Assembly: GCA_964646405.1 (NCBI GenBank)
Contig: CAZYDV010000105.1
Location: forward strand, 1 to 17,901
Source: CAKZSB01 sp964646405
Lineage (GTDB): Bacteria; Pseudomonadota; Gammaproteobacteria; Granulosicoccales; Granulosicoccaceae
DNA: 17,901 nt
Direction: 5' to 3'
The notes beneath the pieces are model-generated. The model saw only the letters and a list, made by a program, of their open reading frames with translations, did no database searches and was not told where the DNA came from. This document shows, in pieces, positions 1-7,680 of this stretch. Every line of letters begins with the position of its first letter. The stretch's first letter is position 1. The position numbers and the translations under genes are program-made.

Positions 1-1
1 C

Positions 2-478
2 AATGATCGTTTTCGCAGCAATATCAGGCTGCTGTCAGGCACCGGGCACGTTTTCGACATTTGCGCGCGCGCCGATCAACTTCCAGTGATGGCTGAGTTG
101 ATCGACGCCTGCCCGGACGTTCAGTTTGTTCTCGATCACTGCGGTGTGCCAAACGTTAAGGACGCTGCACTCGACCCCTGGCGTGCATCTATCAGCGACA
201 TTGCGCAGCGACCCAACGTCGCCGGAAAAATTTCCGGGGTAATTGCCTACGGTAATGGTATCGACTGGTGTATTGACGATATTCGACCGTTTGTGGAGCA
301 CACCTTTGAAGCATTTGGTTCAGAGCGGGTGGTGTGGGGCAGTGACTCACCGGTGTGCACACTCGGCGGCCCGCTGGCAAGCTGGGTGGCAGCCACGCGG
401 CAACTCTTTGCAGAAGTGTCGAGTAGTGAACGGGCCGCATTTTTTTATAAGAATGCCAGGCGTATCTGGCGGGTGTAG
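2..478 (+). CDS. Amidohydrolase-family metal-dependent hydrolase (fuconolactonase-like), 3' part
   Basis: The reading frame is open from the left edge, so the N-terminal half of the TIM barrel lies outside the window; about 158 codons are present, ending in TAG at 476-478. Seen directly: the strand-end motif FVLDHCGVP (around 149), with the His-containing turn typical of the amidohydrolase_2 family, and VVWGSDSPVC (around 329-358), where the Asp matches the metal-binding or catalytic Asp of the family's C-terminal GSDWP motif. The tail (W-V-A-A-T-R then an F-Y-K-N-A-R-R-I-W ending) is also typical. Family members hydrolyse lactones or related cyclic substrates such as L-fuconolactone or 4-sulfomuconolactone. 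The substrate cannot be told from this fragment. An internal ATG at 86 is within the domain and is not the start. The gene converges on cobS, with 98 bases between the two stops and no clear terminator hairpin. Confidence 0.85.
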   Translation, partial: NDRFRSNIRLLSGTGHVFDICARADQLPVMAELIDACPDVQFVLDHCGVPNVKDAALDPWRASISDIAQRPNVAGKISGVIAYGNGIDWCIDDIRPFVEHTFEAFGSERVVWGSDSPVCTLGGPLASWVAATRQLFAEVSSSERAAFFYKNARRIWRV

Positions 479-576
479 CGTGCGCTGCACTATTAGTGGG
501 CCGCGCTCGCAATGCAACGCCATTGAATTTGTTCATTGCGTCCAGTAGCAGACTGGAATCACCGCAGCGAAAATGG

Positions 577-1323
577 CTACAGTTGAATCGCGAACAGCAG
601 ATAGATCAGTAGTTCTGTGCAACTATTTACAGCGCCCAGTGTATCGCCGGTAACGCCTCCTAATTGCCAGCGCAGAAATAGATGGGCAAGCCACACAGTA
701 CCGATAACACAGGCAACGACCAGCACCGTATCTGCGCCTACGCACAAGATGGTAATTGCCAGTGTTAATGCAGTGCCGATCAACAGGCTGTGCCGAGACA
801 CACTGGCGGCAAACGGCTTGCCGGTGCCTTCTTCGCGCACGTAGGGATTAAAGATAATCAACGGCAGGGCGGTCCAGCGCGCAACGCTGTGGGCGCAGAT
901 GATCACCCACGGCACCAGATGAGTCGGCATCATGGCCAGGGCCTGAAACTTCAATAGTATGCTAAGTATCAGGGCCACACTGCCATAGGTGCCAATGCGG
1001 CTGTCGCGCATGATGCTGAGCTTGCGTTTCCGTTCGAAGCTGCCACCGAGTCCGTCGGCACTATCGGCCAGGCCATCTTCGTGAAAGGCGCCGGTTAGCA
1101 GTACGGCGGTGGAGATCGCGAGTAGTGCAGCGATATGGTGCGACCAGAGCAGATCGCCAACGGTGTAGGCGACGGCGGCTGCGGCCCCTATTACCACACC
1201 TACCACAGGGAAAAGGGCGGTGCTGGCGGCCAGTTCTTCATCGCTGTGACGCAGGCTTGCTGGTACCGGCAGGCGAGTCAGGAACATCTGTGCGATGAAG
1301 TAGCGATTGACTAACGGTGGCAT
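577..1323 (-). CDS. cobS: Adenosylcobinamide-GDP ribazoletransferase (cobalamin synthase)
   Basis: This integral inner-membrane enzyme joins adenosylcobinamide-GDP to alpha-ribazole (or its phosphate), the last assembly step of cobalamin. The 248-residue product has the normal CobS length. Diagnostic motifs are visible: HEDGLADSADG (residues 81-91, acidic Mg/substrate site) and MRDSRIGTYG (105-114). Several hydrophobic helices follow, and the N-terminus has the family's FLTRLPVP motif. The frame stays open 83 codons further upstream into cobT, but that stretch is Arg/Pro-rich and is the cobT shadow. I chose ATG 1323 because it begins MPPLVNRYFIAQMFLTRLP and lies 8 bases after the cobT stop; a start at the Met of QMFLTRLP is the alternative. 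The gene is co-directional with cobT and presumably co-transcribed. No cobU/cobP or cobC is visible nearby. Confidence 0.95.
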   Translation of the reverse strand: MPPLVNRYFIAQMFLTRLPVPASLRHSDEELAASTALFPVVGVVIGAAAAVAYTVGDLLWSHHIAALLAISTAVLLTGAFHEDGLADSADGLGGSFERKRKLSIMRDSRIGTYGSVALILSILLKFQALAMMPTHLVPWVIICAHSVARWTALPLIIFNPYVREEGTGKPFAASVSRHSLLIGTALTLAITILCVGADTVLVVACVIGTVWLAHLFLRWQLGGVTGDTLGAVNSCTELLIYLLFAIQL

Positions 1324-1331
1324 GAAGGCGA

Positions 1332-2348
1332 TTAATCCAGTTGGCCGGCTACACCGGCGCTCTCGAATGTCGCCATGTCGGTCAGTATGGCGCTGGCGGC
1401 GCGAATCAGTGGCACCGCCAGTGCCGCGCCGGAGCCTTCGCCCAGGCGCAGATCCAGCCGCAACAGGGGTTCGGCGATTAAATGGGCCAGGGCAATTGCG
1501 TGTCCGGGCTCGGCGGACTGGTGCGCGAAGATCATGTGATGGCGGCAGTCGGGATGCATTTGCACAGCACACAGTGCGGCGGCAGTGGCGATATAGCCAT
1601 CCACAACAATGGCGATTGGGTGGTGCGCAGCCTCTAGCATGGCGCCTGACATGGTGGCGATTTCAAATCCGCCAACAGCCTGCAATGCGGCATCCGGTAG
1701 CGTTGCCGCATGAAGTTGCAAGGCACGCTCGACAACAGCGATCTTGTTGGCTAGTGCTGCGTTGTCGATACCGGTGCCGCGACCAGTGACACTGGCCGCC
1801 TTCGCATCACAGATACTGGCGACGATAGCCGCAGCGCTCGTGGTGTTGCCAATTCCCATCTCACCCAGCGCCAGCAGTTGAATGTTGTCGTGTGCAGCCT
1901 GGCGCGTCAGTGCGCGGCCATTGCTGACTGCCTGCTCACACTGGGCGGTTGTCATCGCGGGTTCAAGTGCGAGGTTCGCGGTACCAGCTGCAATGCGGTG
2001 ATCGATGGTGTCGGGTACCGGTTCGCCCGCGATCCCGCAGTCGACCACTTGCAGATCGATATCGCCTGAGCGACACAATGCGTTGATTGCGGCACCACCG
2101 GCGCTGAAATTTTGCAGCATCTGGCGTGTGACGGCCGGCGGGAACGCACTGACACCTTCAGCTGTGACGCCGTGATCGGCGGCGAGAACAATAGCCCTTG
2201 CGCCGTCGACACGGGTGTGCAGGGTATCTTGAATGGCGCTCAACTGCGCCGCGATCGATTCCAGTTGACCCAGTGAACCGGGTGGCTTGGTCTTTTGATC
2301 GAGAGCATGAAATGCTCGTTGCAATCGTTGCTGCCACGGGGCGGTCAT
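1332..2348 (-). CDS. cobT: Nicotinate-nucleotide--dimethylbenzimidazole phosphoribosyltransferase
   Basis: The enzyme activates the lower-ligand base by transferring phosphoribose from nicotinate mononucleotide to 5,6-dimethylbenzimidazole, giving alpha-ribazole-phosphate for CobS. At 338 residues it is the usual family length. Motifs seen: KPPGSLGQLE near the N-terminus (21-30), ADHGVTAEGVSAFP (57-70), GEMGIGNTTSAAA (162-174), and GEGSGAA with Glu304, which aligns by context with the catalytic Glu317 of Salmonella CobT. The start ATG is at 2348. It is the first gene of a cobT-cobS pair and is divergent from the MFS gene. The 153-base intergenic region (2349-2501) shows no B12 box, so unlike the uptake operon this pair has no visible riboswitch. 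In this minimal set it suggests salvage and remodelling of corrinoids, although the rest of the pathway could lie elsewhere. Confidence 0.97.
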   Translation of the reverse strand: MTAPWQQRLQRAFHALDQKTKPPGSLGQLESIAAQLSAIQDTLHTRVDGARAIVLAADHGVTAEGVSAFPPAVTRQMLQNFSAGGAAINALCRSGDIDLQVVDCGIAGEPVPDTIDHRIAAGTANLALEPAMTTAQCEQAVSNGRALTRQAAHDNIQLLALGEMGIGNTTSAAAIVASICDAKAASVTGRGTGIDNAALANKIAVVERALQLHAATLPDAALQAVGGFEIATMSGAMLEAAHHPIAIVVDGYIATAAALCAVQMHPDCRHHMIFAHQSAEPGHAIALAHLIAEPLLRLDLRLGEGSGAALAVPLIRAASAILTDMATFESAGVAGQLD

Positions 2349-2501
2349 AAACGTCGGGACTCCTGAAATGGTGGAGCATCCTAACCAATGTGATCGGGCT
2401 TTAACAGATGGTCAATCCTGCCGGTGGATTTGCCCCGGTAACAGATGTTACACAGCGGATGCCGGCCATTTACAATGCAGCATCGGTCGGGGGGAATTTC
2501 T

Positions 2502-3683
2502 ATGCATGAGCGCAAACTGTGGTGGGTGGTACTGGGCTTGTCGCTCGGGCCTGCAGTCAGCAACGGATTTGCACGGTTTGCCTATGGGCTGTTGCTGCCG
2601 TCGATGCAGCAGGATCTGGGCTGGAATTACACTGTCGCGGGTTCCATCAACACCGCCAATGCGGTGGGTTATCTCGTCGGTGCATTGCTGGCCTTGACGC
2701 TGGTGCGTCAGATCGGTGCAGCACGCATGTTTGTCGGCGGCATGTTGCTGACGATGCTGGCGCTGCTATTCAGCGGTTTCACACGCGATATCGGGTGGCT
2801 CAGTGTCTGGCGTGTGCTGGCGGGTGTGGGCAGCGCTCCGGTGTTCATCACCGGTGGTGCGCTGGCGGCGATGGTGTTTCGCGACGATCCGAAAAAAAGT
2901 GCGCTGGCAGTGGCGGTGTATTTTGGTGGGGGTGGTCTGGGTATGTTGATGACCGGTATCTCCATTCCGCTGCTGCTGGAGTGGGTTGGCCCGCAGGCCT
3001 GGACGACCGCGTGGATATTGCTGGGCGTGTGTACGGCAATCACGCTGTGGCCGTCCATTCGTGCGGCAAGGTTGGTGACGGCACCCCCCGCAGCCAATTC
3101 AAACGACATCAAACAGGGGTTGCAGGTCGCCCGCGTGTTGCCGGCGTTGCTGGGTTACTTCGCTTTCGGCTTGGGCTACTTTGTCTATATGACCTTTCTG
3201 GTCGCGTGGATGCGTGAGCAGGGCGGGGGCGTATGGCTGGTGGTCGTGACCTGGTCTTTGCTTGGCATCATGGTCATGGCATCACCTTTTCTGTGGCGCG
3301 GCGTGATGGCGGCCTCCAGCGGTGGCGTGGCGCAGGCATTGACGCTCGCCTGTACCGGGCTTGGCACGCTGATGCCGTTGCTGGTGGCAGGTTCTACAGG
3401 CATGCTGATATCCGCTGTGTTGTTTGGTCTGGCGTTCTTTATGGTGCCGACCTCACTGACCAACTTTAGCCGCAAGAACTATCCGCAATCACAGTGGAGC
3501 GCGGCCGTGGCGTTATTCACCACCGTGTTTGCGATTGGCCAGATTATTGGGCCGGCAGCCGCCGGCTGGGTGGCAGACCGGGCGAGCAGCCTGGCCCCCG
3601 GTATGGCGGCGGCTGGCGTGGTGTTGCTGGTGGGGGCGGTGATCAGTTTGTTGCAACGCCCGTTGGTGCAGCACACCGATTGA
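2502..3683 (+). CDS. MFS transporter, YbfB/YjiJ type
   Basis: The 393-residue inner-membrane protein has about twelve hydrophobic segments and resembles the YbfB/YjiJ-type major facilitator group. Its N-terminus has the group's SNGFARFAYGLLLPSMQQDLGW motif in helix 1 and the following loop, then a long TAN..GYLVGAL helix 2. The loop after helix 2 holds RQIGAARMF, a degenerate MFS signature, and NFSRKNYPQ lies late in the protein. ATG 2502 was preferred over an in-frame TTG at 2445, because the upstream 19 residues are hydrophilic and unlike the family, and because a G-rich stretch ends about 8 bases before 2502. The substrate is unknown. Lying beside cobT and 730 bases from the B12 uptake operon is suggestive but not evidence of corrinoid transport. 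It may share a divergent promoter region with cobT. Confidence 0.85.
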   Translation: MHERKLWWVVLGLSLGPAVSNGFARFAYGLLLPSMQQDLGWNYTVAGSINTANAVGYLVGALLALTLVRQIGAARMFVGGMLLTMLALLFSGFTRDIGWLSVWRVLAGVGSAPVFITGGALAAMVFRDDPKKSALAVAVYFGGGGLGMLMTGISIPLLLEWVGPQAWTTAWILLGVCTAITLWPSIRAARLVTAPPAANSNDIKQGLQVARVLPALLGYFAFGLGYFVYMTFLVAWMREQGGGVWLVVVTWSLLGIMVMASPFLWRGVMAASSGGVAQALTLACTGLGTLMPLLVAGSTGMLISAVLFGLAFFMVPTSLTNFSRKNYPQSQWSAAVALFTTVFAIGQIIGPAAAGWVADRASSLAPGMAAAGVVLLVGAVISLLQRPLVQHTD

Positions 3684-3900
3684 TCCGATAGTCTCAGTGG
3701 CAAAAACTCTCCGCGCACGACTTGTTCGCGCGACGGAGTCATGCTCCCACCAAAAACAGATAGTGTGACCAGATCTCCGAACCGGGAACTACCCTCGTGG
3801 GCGATTCGCGCGACAGAATGGAAACGCCACGGCGCACGAGCGGTGAGACGATATCTACGTTGAGAGCAAACGCAACGCCATCGTGAGCAGTCTCAAGCAA

Positions 3901-3971
3901 GCCTTACTCACGCGGCGGGTTTCCTGTGGTGGCAGTAGCAGCTTTGTGGTAACCCGACGCGTGAGCGAGGC
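3901..3971. repeat. REP-like imperfect palindrome
   Basis: Two 21-base arms, 3901-3921 and 3951-3971, are reverse complements at 18 of 21 positions and are separated by 29 bases. The core is CTCACGCGGCGGGTT against AACCCGACGCGTGAG. The arms could fold into a long hairpin in RNA or a cruciform in DNA. From memory, sequences of the form AACCCGACGCGTGAGCGAG occur as dispersed intergenic repeats in some bacterial genomes, notably planctomycetes, so this may be one copy of a REP/BIME-type family. A single window cannot show that it is repeated. It could alternatively act as a bidirectional terminator or a protein-binding site. Confidence 0.55.
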
Positions 3972-4023
3972 GATCAGAAGCGGTGGTCTGGGCGCAAGCT
4001 GGTCCACTTTATGCGCGGCACGT

Positions 4024-4058
4024 GTTGCGATTACTGCAAATTGCCGGTTGATCGCAAC
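4024..4058. repeat. 8-bp perfect inverted repeat upstream of the riboswitch
   Basis: GTTGCGAT (4024-4031) and ATCGCAAC (4051-4058) are exact inverted copies separated by 19 bases. A small palindrome, GCAAATTGC (4036-4044), sits between them. It lies 24 bases before the riboswitch P1 helix, where the promoter of the B12 operon is expected, so it could be an operator or part of the 5' leader. It could also be chance. No regulator is recognised. Confidence 0.3.
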
Positions 4059-4081
4059 GGGCATTTGCTCCATCATTTGCG

Positions 4082-4286
4082 CACCAATCGGTTCCATACC
4101 GGAACAGCCCAGTGCTGTGGGGAACGGGGTACGGCCTGTCAATGGCCCAAGCCCAGACTGCCCTCGCAACTGTAGGCGGAGAGTGACATTCCATACGGCT
4201 ATCCAAAGATAGTCGGGCCACTGGCGAAAGTCGGGAAGGCCGGGATGTTTACGATGACCCGCAAGTCAGGATATCCACCGATGGTG
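4082..4286 (+). promoter_or_regulatory. Cobalamin (B12) riboswitch
   Basis: The conserved aptamer blocks occur in the right order: GGGAACGGGGTACGG near 4120; GACTGCCCTCGCAACTGTAG (4156-4175), matching the canonical GACTGCCCCCGCAACTGTAA block; GCCACTGG (4217-4224); GGGAAGGC (4233-4240); GATGACCCGCAAGTCAGGA (4253-4271), which contains the B12 box. The ends pair as P1: CACCAATCGGT (4082-4092) with ACCGATGGTG (4277-4286), with one bulged A. The length of about 205 bases is normal. Known role: adenosylcobalamin or a related corrinoid binds the leader and lowers expression of the downstream gene. Here that gene is a BtuB-like receptor at 4416, followed by btuFCD, which fits exactly. Confidence 0.96.
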
Positions 4287-4415
4287 CTTTCGCGTTCTGC
4301 CGAACGAGGTGATTTGGCACGAAGATGAAGTCCTGCACGCCCGTGTCCGGATCGTTCTTCCCGCCTGCTCCGCGTTCGACAGAAAACACCAGGTTTTCAG
4401 CCGAGCGGGCTTAAC
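4287..4415 (+). promoter_or_regulatory. Riboswitch expression platform / btuB leader
   Basis: These 129 bases join the aptamer to the TTG start of the receptor. No hairpin followed by a T-run is present, so control is more likely at translation than by transcription termination. GAGCGGG (4403-4409), just before the start, is the only purine-rich ribosome-site candidate. It can pair with CCCGC/GCTC at 4360-4370, which would hide it. The pairing was found by eye and is an inference. Confidence 0.4.
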
Positions 4416-6437
4416 TTGAATCAGCATTTTCCAGGTACATTGCACGGCGGGTGTTGCGTGGTCGCGCTGTCGCTGGCGCTGCTTGCGCCCGTCGATGTGC
4501 GTGCGCAGATCGGCCCGATCCTGATTACGCCGCTTGAGCAAAATGATCGCCCGGAGTTTGCAACCGGTGACGTGCCGGCAGGTGAATTCACCGGAACCCG
4601 ACAGACCATCAACACAGAACGCCTGCAAAGTGCCGGCACCTCGCTGGCAGAGATTGCCGCAGCCGAGAGTGGCGTGCAGTTTCGACAAAGTGGCGGGCTG
4701 GGTAGTTTTTCAACGGTCAGTTTGCGCGGCTCCAGCGCCCAGCAGGTGAATGTCTATCTCGATGGCGTATTGTTGAACGAGGCTGCGGGTGGTGGTGTTA
4801 ACTTTAGCGATATAGAGCTTTTGGATGCGCAGCAGGTCGATATTTATCGTGGCAGCGTGCCCGTACAGTTGGGTGACAGCGCGATCGGCGGCGCGATCAA
4901 CATCACCTCGCGGCGAGCCGGTGATGTGGCCAGCTCTCGTTTTCTGGCGGAGAGTGGCTCTTTTTCATCGCGCCGGCTGGCGGCTGCCTGGGATGGGCCG
5001 GTACAGCACTGGCGCACCAACCGGCTGGTCACCAGTTTTTCACATCGCGCGAGCGACAACGATTTTGGTTTTGACTTTGATAATCGCACACCGCTGAATC
5101 CAGATGATGACTCGCGTCAACGACGCAATAACAGTCAGTCGATGACTACATCGGCGCTGCTGAAGACTGGACACGATCTCTCCCCCACGCGCAAGCTGGA
5201 TGCTGCACTGCAATGGTTTGATCGCGAACAGGGTATTGCCAACCCCGGCAACAGTTCAGCCGCCACGCAATTGCTGACGTCAAACTTTCAGTTCCGCGCG
5301 ACACTTCGCAATCAACCCGATAGCGCCGGGCGCTCGTCGTTGTGGGATTTCAACGTCGGCACCAAAGATGAGGAATTCGACGATAGCAACAGCCAGATAG
5401 GGCTTGCCAGCCAGAGAATACTCACCGAGACAGAAGTGTTGGGAGCAAAGTACTATCGTGAGAAAGTCACCGATAGCAGCACGTTCGCCACCACCTTCAA
5501 GTGGCGCAATGAGCAGTTGTTCAGTGAGGATCTGCTCGATCGAAATGCCAGCACTCGAGCGCGGAGAAATCGCCTCGACCTGGCCTCTCAATACACTCGT
5601 TTTTTTAATGCCGGTGCTGGCACCGCCACACTGGGATTTTTTGCCAGTGCCATTGCAGATGACTTTACCGTGCTGGCCCAGAATGGCCTGGAACGCGATT
5701 TCACCGATTTTTTGTTTGCGCCGCAACTGGGCTTTAGTCATTTGCTGGGGCGCGACTTTGTCTTTAGAGCGAATGTTTCAGGGCAGGAGAGGATCCCGAC
5801 CTTTTTCGAGTTGTTCGGCAGCCAGGGCCTGTTTGAAGGCAACCCGGCGCTGGAAGTCGAGCGGGCGATCAACTTCGAGACAGGCCTGCAGTGGAGCCGC
5901 TCCTTTACTCGACTGAAAGACGTGGAGCTGGGGGCGGTATTGTTTTTGGGGCGCCGAAACAATCTGATCAGCAATGTGTTCGATGCGCGCGGGGTCGGGC
6001 GTTCAGAGAATATCTCACGCGCTGAAGTATCCGGCGTAGAGCTCGACGCGTCGGCCTCGTTGGATAACGGATTATCGATCAGTTCGAATCTTACGTTTCA
6101 GGACGCTGTGAATCGGTCATCTATCAGTGGATTTACCGGCAGACAGCTACCCGGTGAGGCGAGGTTAGATGGGCAAGTCGGCCTGCGCTGGCAGCGCAAC
6201 CGATGGATCGCCAGCTACGAATATCGCATTCGTCTGGACAGCTTCTACGACAGTTCGAATTTGTTGCCCGCCGCCGATCAGCAGGTGCATTCGTTGGCGG
6301 TGAGCTACCAGACTAACCGCTGGCGCGTGAAACTATCGCTGAACAATCTCACTGACGAGAACTTCGAAGACTTCAACGGATTCCCCAAGCCGGGGCGAGC
6401 CGCCTTTCTGAGCTTCATCTACCAACCGAAAAAGTGA
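4416..6437 (+). CDS. btuB: TonB-dependent vitamin B12 receptor, BtuB-like
   Basis: This outer-membrane beta-barrel receptor imports B12 with energy from TonB-ExbBD. The 673-residue product begins at TTG 4416. It has a signal peptide (hydrophobic VVALSLALLAP core, likely cleavage after VRA at residue 30) and then a TonB-box-like ILITP stretch. The plug domain follows, with VSLRGSSAQQVNVYLDGVLLN and DIYRGSVPVQLGDSAIGGAINITS, both typical. The C-terminus has LSLNNLTDENFEDFNGFPKPGR, a classic last-strand region. No in-frame ATG fits a signal peptide, so the TTG start is preferred; a second in-frame TTG at 4440 would leave a shorter n-region. The cobalamin riboswitch directly upstream and btuFCD downstream give the substrate. 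The TGA stop overlaps a possible GTG start of the next gene. The exact symbol rests on context more than on ligand residues. Confidence 0.93.
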   Translation: MNQHFPGTLHGGCCVVALSLALLAPVDVRAQIGPILITPLEQNDRPEFATGDVPAGEFTGTRQTINTERLQSAGTSLAEIAAAESGVQFRQSGGLGSFSTVSLRGSSAQQVNVYLDGVLLNEAAGGGVNFSDIELLDAQQVDIYRGSVPVQLGDSAIGGAINITSRRAGDVASSRFLAESGSFSSRRLAAAWDGPVQHWRTNRLVTSFSHRASDNDFGFDFDNRTPLNPDDDSRQRRNNSQSMTTSALLKTGHDLSPTRKLDAALQWFDREQGIANPGNSSAATQLLTSNFQFRATLRNQPDSAGRSSLWDFNVGTKDEEFDDSNSQIGLASQRILTETEVLGAKYYREKVTDSSTFATTFKWRNEQLFSEDLLDRNASTRARRNRLDLASQYTRFFNAGAGTATLGFFASAIADDFTVLAQNGLERDFTDFLFAPQLGFSHLLGRDFVFRANVSGQERIPTFFELFGSQGLFEGNPALEVERAINFETGLQWSRSFTRLKDVELGAVLFLGRRNNLISNVFDARGVGRSENISRAEVSGVELDASASLDNGLSISSNLTFQDAVNRSSISGFTGRQLPGEARLDGQVGLRWQRNRWIASYEYRIRLDSFYDSSNLLPAADQQVHSLAVSYQTNRWRVKLSLNNLTDENFEDFNGFPKPGRAAFLSFIYQPKK

Positions 6438-6442
6438 AAACT

Positions 6443-7660
6443 ATGAAAACCCGTTACTCTGAGCAGACTATTCGGCGCGCTCTGCTGGCACCCGTACTGA
6501 TCGCAAGCAGCCTGCTGGTTGCCTGCGGCGGTGATAGTGATTCCGGACCGGCCACTCTGGATGCCTTGTCAGTAGCTGACATCGCCGCACTGGATGAACC
6601 GGTAGCCGTCGTCACCACACGGGCGTTTGATTTTTCATCCGGTGCGATCACGCTCACCAATACCTCGGCGCCTTTTGCCGGGGCAAGCGGGCTCAATGCT
6701 GCGAGCTCGGATATTCGCGTGCGTACGTTTGGAGACAACTACTATGTCGTTGAGGGCTTTGGCACCAATTCGGTCACGCGTTATGCTATTTCAGCGCCCG
6801 ATGTCGCGACATTGCAGGTCTCAACCAATGTCGATACTTCAGCTGAGTCAATGGAGCAATCCAACCCGCATGATCTGGTTTTTCTAAACGACCAGAAAGC
6901 CTACCTGCTGCGATACGGTAGTGGTGAGATCTGGGTAGTCAACCCTTCCGCTACCGATGCATCCGGCTTTCTGCTGGATACGATTGATCTCTCTGGCTAT
7001 GACGAAGACGGCGTGCCAGAGATGCATCGCGGTGCCATCGTCGATGGCAGGCTCTATGTACTGATGCAGCGACTGGCAGGTTTTGCGCCGAGTCAATCAG
7101 CCTATGTGGCGGTTATCGATACGGCTACGGATACCGAAATCGATACACAGACGGGAGGCGAATTTGCAGGGATTGAGTTGCCGGTCAGAAACCCGCTCGA
7201 GCTTTCAGTAGATCCTGCAACCGGTGCGTTGATGATCGCCGCGGTGGGTCGTTTTGCGTTTGAGGGATTCAATGAAGCAGAATTCACCGGTGGTGTGGCA
7301 ACAGTGGATACCACCGATTTCAGTACCAATCTGCTAATCGACGACGATGAAACCATCGGTCAGTTCACCAACATCGCGGTACTCGATGCCACTACGGCCT
7401 ATGTAGTCAATTTTGCCAGTAACACTGAGAACAGCCTGTTGACGTTGGATCCGAACACTGGCGCGCTGGGTGATCCGGTTGCAGGCCTGACGTCGGTTGA
7501 CATCGATGGTCTGGCGATTGGCCCCAACGGCAATCTTTGGCTGGGTGTCTCTGATCAGACCCGTCCGCGACTGGTGGTGATCGATCCTGCGACCAATACC
7601 GCGTTGGCTGAGTTGCCGTTGGTGAATAATCCGCAAAACATTGCATTTGTTGGCAACTGA
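6443..7660 (+). CDS. Predicted lipoprotein with YVTN/beta-propeller-like repeats, candidate BtuG-like B12-binding protein
   Basis: The 405-residue product has a basic N-terminus, a hydrophobic h-region and the lipobox LVAC|G (Cys28). Gly at +2 predicts sorting to the outer membrane. After a low-complexity linker, repeated blade-like units of 40-50 residues follow: DNYYVVEGFGTNSVTRY (98-114), NPHDLVFLNDQKAYLLRYGSG (from 141, ending in IWVVNP), DGRLYVLMQR (201-210), YVAVIDTATD, PLELSVDPATGALMIA, GLAIGPNGNLWLGV and LVVIDPATN. This is the pattern of YncE/YVTN-type propellers. It sits between btuB and btuF, 5 bases after btuB, inside a riboswitch-controlled operon. Bacteroides BtuG is a surface lipoprotein propeller that binds B12 and caps BtuB; shared fold type and context make a similar job plausible here, but homology is not shown. 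GTG 6434 is an alternative start that overlaps the btuB stop. ATG 6443 is preferred for its codon and better n-region. Confidence 0.8.
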   Translation: MKTRYSEQTIRRALLAPVLIASSLLVACGGDSDSGPATLDALSVADIAALDEPVAVVTTRAFDFSSGAITLTNTSAPFAGASGLNAASSDIRVRTFGDNYYVVEGFGTNSVTRYAISAPDVATLQVSTNVDTSAESMEQSNPHDLVFLNDQKAYLLRYGSGEIWVVNPSATDASGFLLDTIDLSGYDEDGVPEMHRGAIVDGRLYVLMQRLAGFAPSQSAYVAVIDTATDTEIDTQTGGEFAGIELPVRNPLELSVDPATGALMIAAVGRFAFEGFNEAEFTGGVATVDTTDFSTNLLIDDDETIGQFTNIAVLDATTAYVVNFASNTENSLLTLDPNTGALGDPVAGLTSVDIDGLAIGPNGNLWLGVSDQTRPRLVVIDPATNTALAELPLVNNPQNIAFVGN

Positions 7661-7680
7661 TCGGAAATCGAGCTGACTTT

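Larger units (their letters stand above)
3684..4081. other. Non-coding stretch between MFS gene and riboswitch
   Basis: I see no supportable gene here. Short frames exist (for instance one from 3883 that runs into the riboswitch), but they have no recognisable protein and overlap structured DNA. The stretch holds a possible stem around 3709-3738 (CTCCG...CGGAG with CGC/GCG inside) that could end MFS transcription although it lacks a T-run. It also holds the REP-like palindrome at 3901-3971 and the inverted repeat at 4024-4058. The promoter of the B12 operon should lie at its right end, but no convincing -35/-10 pair could be picked out. Confidence 0.6.

Noticed and set aside
1324..1572. N-terminal extension of the cobS frame
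   Set aside because: It is antisense-free but out of frame within cobT; the Arg/Pro-rich translation is unlike CobS, and a normal CobS begins at 1323.
2349..2501. Possible second cobalamin riboswitch upstream of cobT
   Set aside because: Neither strand shows the B12 box or the GCAACTGTA-type block, and 153 bases is short for the element.
3883..4212. Plus-strand frame of 109 codons
   Set aside because: It runs through the REP-like palindrome and into the cobalamin riboswitch; the product is not recognisable and the DNA is explained by RNA structure.
4266..4688. Minus-strand frame over the riboswitch end and the btuB start
   Set aside because: It overlaps the aptamer, leader and signal-peptide region of a well-supported receptor gene, and the product resembles nothing known.
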